From NCBI GenBank assembly GCA_024195585.1, contig SWBL01000517.1:1-24999 (forward strand): a stretch of 24,999 bases of DNA, in the 5' to 3' direction. Position 1 is the stretch's first letter. Every line of letters starts with the position of its first letter. Below are positions 22,501 to 24,999 of the stretch, in pieces. Below the pieces are notes generated by a model that was not told the DNA's origin, did not search any database, and saw only the letters and a program-made list of their open reading frames with translations. A program made the translations under genes and the position numbers. The DNA comes from Aureobasidium sp. EXF-3400. Taxonomy: Eukaryota; Ascomycota; Dothideomycetes; Dothideales; Saccotheciaceae.

Positions 22501-23255
22501 ATCAAACTACCCCTGGCAATGTGCTTGCCACCTCTTTCTCCAAACCTCTGGCTAAACAAATCAAAGCACTCATCAAACGACAACGCACAGAAGCTATGCA
22601 CACTGAACTAGCCTCCGACTGGGAATTTCCCTCTCTCCCTGGCTCCGCAACTCAAACCCTCACAAACCCAGTATTGCAATTGGTAAAAAGTGTGATGCAA
22701 GTGCTGTCGTTGGACAAAACCATCACACTTGAAGCTAGACTGTTGCGAAAGGAGTTGTTGCAGTTGTTTGAGATCAGAGAGTTTAGCACTGAAGGCGCTT
22801 TTGCTAATCCTTCTGCTTCACTGAAGATTAGGCAGTTGAGTTGTGCAGAGTGTTGTTTACCGCGGGATATCGACTTGTGTCGCGATTCTGATATCATCCC
22901 TGAGGAGTCTACCTCTGCCCCCAACACCACCACCTCTTCTTCCTCTGCAAGAACACTCAACATCCACTGCCACAATTGCTCAGCACCCTTCGACAACCTG
23001 ATCATTGAAGAACGCTTGCTCGCGGAAGTCCAAAAACTGGTTCTCCAATGGACGACTCAGGATTTGAAATGCAACAAGTGTGGAAGGATTAGACAGAATG
23101 AGTTTATGGATCATTGTGGGTGTGCGGGGGAGTGGGGGGCTACTATGAAGAGGGAGGATGTTGTGGGAAGGTTGAAGGTTTATGGGTGGGTGGGGGGTTG
23201 GTATGGGATGAGGATGTTGGGGGATGTGGTTAGTGGGGTTGTGGAGGGGGTGTAA
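16536..23255 (+). CDS. POL2: DNA polymerase epsilon catalytic subunit A
   Basis: Family B leading-strand replicase with 3'-5' proofreading. One open frame of 2239 residues (yeast Pol2 has 2222) begins in a good context (CCACCATGGC). Exonuclease motifs are FDIET (D285, E287), NGDFFDWP (D378) and YSVSDA (D472). Polymerase motifs are DVASMYPNI (D635), KVILNSFYGYVMRKGSRWYS and ELDTDGIW (D870, D872). The CysX cysteines of the epsilon-specific Fe-S site are present (C660, C663, C672 and the ICQREN cysteine about 758). A PIP-like QKKMTDMF is at 1187-1194. The C-terminal half (about 1300-2090) is the degenerate second exonuclease-polymerase module, and the tail has CysA (from C2103; CAEC and CHNC) and CysB (CNKC and CGC) zinc sites. 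All catalytic residues are intact. It has no intron, unlike every other protein gene here, and its last 50 codons are unusually G-rich. Confidence 0.98.
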   Translation: MARQNGQNFRRMGKNGNASYSSRKMKTADISTLRGSEQTSQNEKLENTRLAHKIDESMGFERFEAGKKREGWLINMHSTTIEDSKNQGGRAGVDFYFLQDDGVTFKATLQYDPYFLIAVKRGKEAEVDEWCKRSFEGMVKTVQRVDKEDLSMPNHLLGHRRTFLKLTFANVDHLLQVRRGISPIAEKNKSKMNAMDTYAEVATANAGIDLFDDDFEQANKASVFDASDFIVDIREYDVPYHVRVAIDKDIRIGKWYTVDAKHGHITLTCVEERLQRADPVILAFDIETCKAPLKFPDAAVDQIMMISYMIDGQGFLITNREIVSEDIADFEYTPKPEYEGPFLIFNEPDERALLERFFDCIKEARPTIIVTYNGDFFDWPYVEARASIQGIDMYQEIGFRKNSEDIYQSNYCAHMDAFAWVNRDSYLPQGSRGLKAVTVAKLGYDPDELDPELMTPYAQERPQTLAEYSVSDAVATYYLYMKYVHPFIFSLCTIIPLGPDDVLRKGTGTLCEMLLMVQAYQKEIVLPNKHQAPREAFWEGHLLESETYVGGHVESIECGVFRADIPCNFAVDPAAIDELIKELDNALKFSITVEEKKSLDDIENYEEVKAQILEKLIQLKETPNRKEKPLIYHLDVASMYPNIMTTNRLQPDSMIEEADCAACDFNRPGKTCDRRLPWSWRGEYLPAKRDEYNMIRHALESEKFPGKHANSLARSFQELSLDEQSVLVKKRLQDYSKKIYHKIHEAKTIEKEAIICQRENPFYVDTVKDFRDRRYDFKGKQKVWKGKTEDLKKAGASAAEVDDAKKMIILFDSLQLAHKVILNSFYGYVMRKGSRWYSMEMAGVTCLTGARIIQMARQLVERIGRPLELDTDGIWCILPATFPENFAFKMKNGKKIAMSYPCVMLNHRVHDGFTNHQYQELVDPQTFRYETHSDNTIFFEVDGPYRAMILPTSKEEDKNLKKRYAVFNHDGTLAELKGFEVKRRGELKLIKIFQTQIFKFFLEGTTLEETYGAVAKVANRWLDVLDSRGSTLADEELIDLICENKSMAKTLEEYGTQKSTAITTAKRLAEFLGEQMVKDKGLNCKYIISSRPRNSPVTERAIPVAIFSAEESVKKHFLRKWMKDDPGDMDPRTVIDWNYYLERLGSVIQKLITIPAALQKIRNPVPRVAHPDWLERRIRIKDDVFKQKKMTDMFQKKPLEAADINSVNGRIVGDLEDFGSSSLTVPKRAMVSRVASSQKRKVADVEPVVPVNPYDSLPPNMPSITEDYEGWLQYQKKKWKIQKQARKRRRQLFGEKRVDNTDAIGNMFRNQSELMYNSTWQILQLCEGETPGEVKAFVLIDQKVHQLKVVVPRQVFLNLKGDDLPDVSVDGVQAEKVVNYTLPNGHPSVHLFKLSMPEHVYIKDADKLAALFNHPSVEGVYETQVPLDIRAVLELGSTCTFDEKQAGVLGRGMTHGFDLSALHYVPPKQPYLSSAPMSYLYLYHVIAGERQIFALFCSSKKEAQIVVLNRSRADQGMPNVDRIYQDMFAKKLEESNGEQWQDVFEYQEGIHFKTVNVTTKKRALQEIGDAIKKIQKEETNPLMVVIQSQQPRLLRHDLPILQDLPMLPLKSDEDDKRLPPLGWQSFVAKRLVGHYLDLGSWITHLIELSRYGNVPLCNLEKDDPRFLIDISYARRLQKEKVVLWWSANPRPDHAGYEKDDILAAMEVVDMPSVNNPGTYSSVCIDLSVKNLAINTILCSAVLNDAEGSDSMGLSVPPPNEEGIEDISHVVSGENTFAQAGIMALREMVRAWWEEACRGGGMADVMVQHLVRWIENPGSFLYDKSLHYYVQMMSRKALQQLMSEFRRVGSHVVYASANRLLLQTTKAEVGNAYAYSQYILKTVNAKPSFNFLDLSITEYWDYLIWYDEFNYGGKGCAEVVEQENQTLNTIMEWQIGTFLPKILQPMFNDWVVEYIDLMHNRKRPVGAGGTAPRPTQLPIHASIFASEKEDQTTPGNVLATSFSKPLAKQIKALIKRQRTEAMHTELASDWEFPSLPGSATQTLTNPVLQLVKSVMQVLSLDKTITLEARLLRKELLQLFEIREFSTEGAFANPSASLKIRQLSCAECCLPRDIDLCRDSDIIPEESTSAPNTTTSSSSARTLNIHCHNCSAPFDNLIIEERLLAEVQKLVLQWTTQDLKCNKCGRIRQNEFMDHCGCAGEWGATMKREDVVGRLKVYGWVGGWYGMRMLGDVVSGVVEGV

Positions 23256-23263
23256 GGGGAGGG
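23184..23263 (+). other. Two G-quadruplex motifs over the 3' end of POL2
   Basis: Two runs fit G3+N1-7 four times over. In the first (23184-23207) the loops are 1, 1 and 7 bases. In the second (23235-23263) they are 7, 5 and 1 bases, and the middle loop holds the TAA stop (23253-23255). A further G-rich cluster with three tracts lies at 23118-23139. G-quadruplex formation is predicted from the motif only. Confidence 0.6.
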
Positions 23264-23684
23264 TTGCATGGGTATGGCGTTTAGGGTTGACTTATAGGTT
23301 GGGAGTGGGAATGTATATATCAAGGAATCGCTATTAGTTGTACTGCATGAAACCACTTTTTCAACTTCACAGACTTTCAATTTCACGTGAGCAACTGTTA
23401 GTGGTTCTGTAATCGACTGATAGACGAAGATGTTTCTCATGCATGCTTCACATATCAGTTCCATCGGGACAAACGTTCCTTGCACCCGACCCAGCTATCT
23501 ACAGATTGTATAGCACCAACTTGTTGTGACGCCTCTTACTGGTGCTTTTGTTCTCCCCTTTCCATACAGCTTGGATATCTTGCATCGTTTTAATTGATAG
23601 ACTCTGAACCATTTTACAGTATGCTTATTTCTCTCGTTTCAGAGCCGAGGTAGAGCTCATTTGAAATTCAAGAGTCTGATCTCT

Positions 23685-23746
23685 ACTTGTCAATCAATAA
23701 AGACAAGTGTACTCGTCCTCTGGTGTTTGTACAATGTCTGTACAAA
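23685..23746. repeat. Two adjacent short perfect hairpins
   Basis: ACTTGTC (23685-23691) pairs with GACAAGT (23702-23708) around a 10-base loop that contains AATAAA. TTTGTAC (23726-23732) pairs with GTACAAA (23740-23746) around a 7-base loop. Both stems have 7 bp without mismatch. They may simply be 3' UTR structure. Confidence 0.4.
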
Positions 23747-24308
23747 TGCAAAGCTTGTGGTCGGAAGGTGTTAGAGGGGAATCCTGGTGTTGGGTTTGGA
23801 TTGTTGTGCTCGAGTGGTGGAAAGCTGTATATCGAGAGCCGAGATGGACTTAGACGTTTTGTGAAGACAGAGACCCATCGAATAGGTTTCGCTCTTGTAG
23901 GTGACAGTCGCAGCGTTGAATGGTGATGGCCAGAAGACCGAAGCCGAGAGTGGGAAGACTTGAGGCTTGAAACTCTATCATGGATAAAGGTGTTGATGGG
24001 TGTCGAAAGCCGAGTCGTAATCGCTGCGTCAGCTGTGTACTATACCTTTGACTTGCCTGGAAGTGATCTTAATCGAATCTCGTGACATTTCTCAAGATAA
24101 GGCAGGAGCTAAGTGCGATGGTACTGATGAAGGTGAAGTGCACAAGAGAGATTACAACGCTCGAAAGTACACCATCAGAGAATGTGAACGACTGCAAGGT
24201 CTTTCATGTGAACATGTGGCATTTTCAATGAGCCTCGATTCCAGTTAAAAAGTACGAGTAGCAATGCCTGAGGAAAGTAGCTGTGGGTGGGACCTGCTGA
24301 TGTGTAGT

Positions 24309-24365
24309 TCGGCAGTACACCGATGAGCCAGCCAGGCTGCCAGGGTCTAGGTCCGGCACTGCCGA
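24309..24365. repeat. Nested GC-rich palindromes
   Basis: TCGGCAGT (24309-24316) is the exact inverse complement of ACTGCCGA (24358-24365). Inside lies CAGCC-A-GGCTG (24329-24339), and the right arm itself belongs to CGGCA-C-TGCCG (24354-24364). The segment could form a long hairpin or alternative small ones. I could not match it to a known structured RNA. Confidence 0.4.
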
Positions 24366-24999
24366 TAACCGTCTAGAAGGTCATACTCGTAGACTGGTGC
24401 CTGCGTTGAGGCATGCCGAGCTGGAACGGAGAATTGTGCATCACAATGTAGGTACCTCAAGAAGCGAGAGGAAGTGGTTGGGAAAACGATAAGTTCCTTT
24501 TATGGAAAGCCTCCAAGGTTGAGAGTGCCGATGTCAAAAACAGCCGAGTTTTGTAGGACTCGCCTCACTTGCTTTTGGCACAGTTGGAAGCTACAAATCA
24601 ACAAGCGAAAACAATCATCAGAGCAGCATGCGTGAGCGGATTGGAAGGAGCAGCTCGTGGCATGTGAGACAAGCGAGCAGATTTGGATTTCGTGCCAAGG
24701 GGTTTGAGCGTGAACGAGCTGGGGTACATGCTGTTGGTACACATAGCTGGCGTAGGTGGAGGAAGGATGCTGAAAGATACGAGGGACAGCAGGGAAGAAA
24801 GGCGCATGGGAGGGCTATTCAGATATACAATCGACTAGGCGATTGGCGTGACAGAATGAAATCCAGAAAGGCCTTTTGGAATGCAAAAAGAGTAGATTGA
24901 GTAGTGTATCACTAGTCGTGCGTTGTGGAGCTTGCAGTGTGATTGCATGTCCGCGAACCAAGAACAAGATCCGCGCGCCTCTCGAAGGCACGGTGTCCC

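Larger units (their letters stand above)
23643..24548 (+). repeat. Five same-strand copies of AGCCGAG
   Basis: Perfect heptamers start at 23643, 23837, 23942, 24008 and 24542, all on the plus strand. I noticed no CTCGGCT in this interval. Chance would give about 0.06 copies per strand in 0.9 kb. The function is unknown and a transcription-factor site array is one guess. Confidence 0.5.
23256..24999. other. 1.7-kb right-hand stretch after POL2; no recognisable gene
   Basis: This contains the POL2 3' UTR; AATAAA lies at 23696-23701 but 440 bases after the stop. The open frames on both strands are below about 100 codons and resemble no family I know, including one at 24628-24900 rich in Arg, Gly and Lys. 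It also holds five AGCCGAG heptamers on the plus strand and several short palindromes (separate entries). The far end may be upstream of a gene outside the window. Confidence 0.4.

Noticed and set aside
24628..24900. 90-codon plus-strand frame rich in Arg, Gly and Lys
   Set aside because: It matches nothing I recognise, its composition is that of translated purine-rich non-coding DNA, and an antisense frame of similar size overlaps it.

Overview
The window looks like nuclear DNA of a filamentous ascomycete (Pezizomycotina). The evidence is short spliceosomal introns (mostly 47-65 nt, GT..AG), a dispersed 5S rRNA gene, a PTH11-type receptor with a CFEM domain, and protein sequences of clear ascomycete type. 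A dothideomycete such as an Aureobasidium-like fungus fits, but that rank is a guess. There is no plasmid, phage, transposon or CRISPR signal.

Layout from left to right. A divergent histone pair opens the window: H2B (minus, cut by the window edge) and H2A (plus, complete, 3 introns). After about 1.7 kb without a recognisable gene comes a small LYR subunit of complex I (NDUFB9-like, minus). It is divergent from KGD2, the dihydrolipoyl succinyltransferase of 2-oxoglutarate dehydrogenase (plus, 6 exons). About 2.5 kb without a recognisable gene follows. Next come a CFEM/PTH11-like seven-helix membrane protein (plus, 6 exons) and a 5S rRNA gene (plus). A compact block then holds BPL1 (biotin-protein ligase, minus), COA4 (twin CX9C cytochrome oxidase factor, plus), MGM101 (mitochondrial DNA maintenance, plus) and COX20 (cytochrome oxidase factor, minus). 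The intronless 6.7 kb gene POL2 (DNA polymerase epsilon catalytic subunit, plus) closes the gene content. The last 1.7 kb has no gene I can recognise.

Two themes run through the window. Six of the nine protein genes serve mitochondria directly or, for BPL1, in part: complex I, TCA cycle, biotinylation, two complex IV assembly factors and mtDNA maintenance. H2A, H2B and POL2 are S-phase chromatin and replication genes, and ACGCG (MCB-like) motifs occur in the histone introns and upstream of POL2. All exon structures were built by hand from reading-frame continuity and family similarity, so no transcript evidence supports them. I see no wholly new system. The best leads are the repeated intronic motif in the histone genes, an orphan purine-rich transcribed-looking stretch near 1.9-2.5 kb, G-quadruplex motifs over the end of POL2, and a motif array and palindromes in the right-hand intergenic region.
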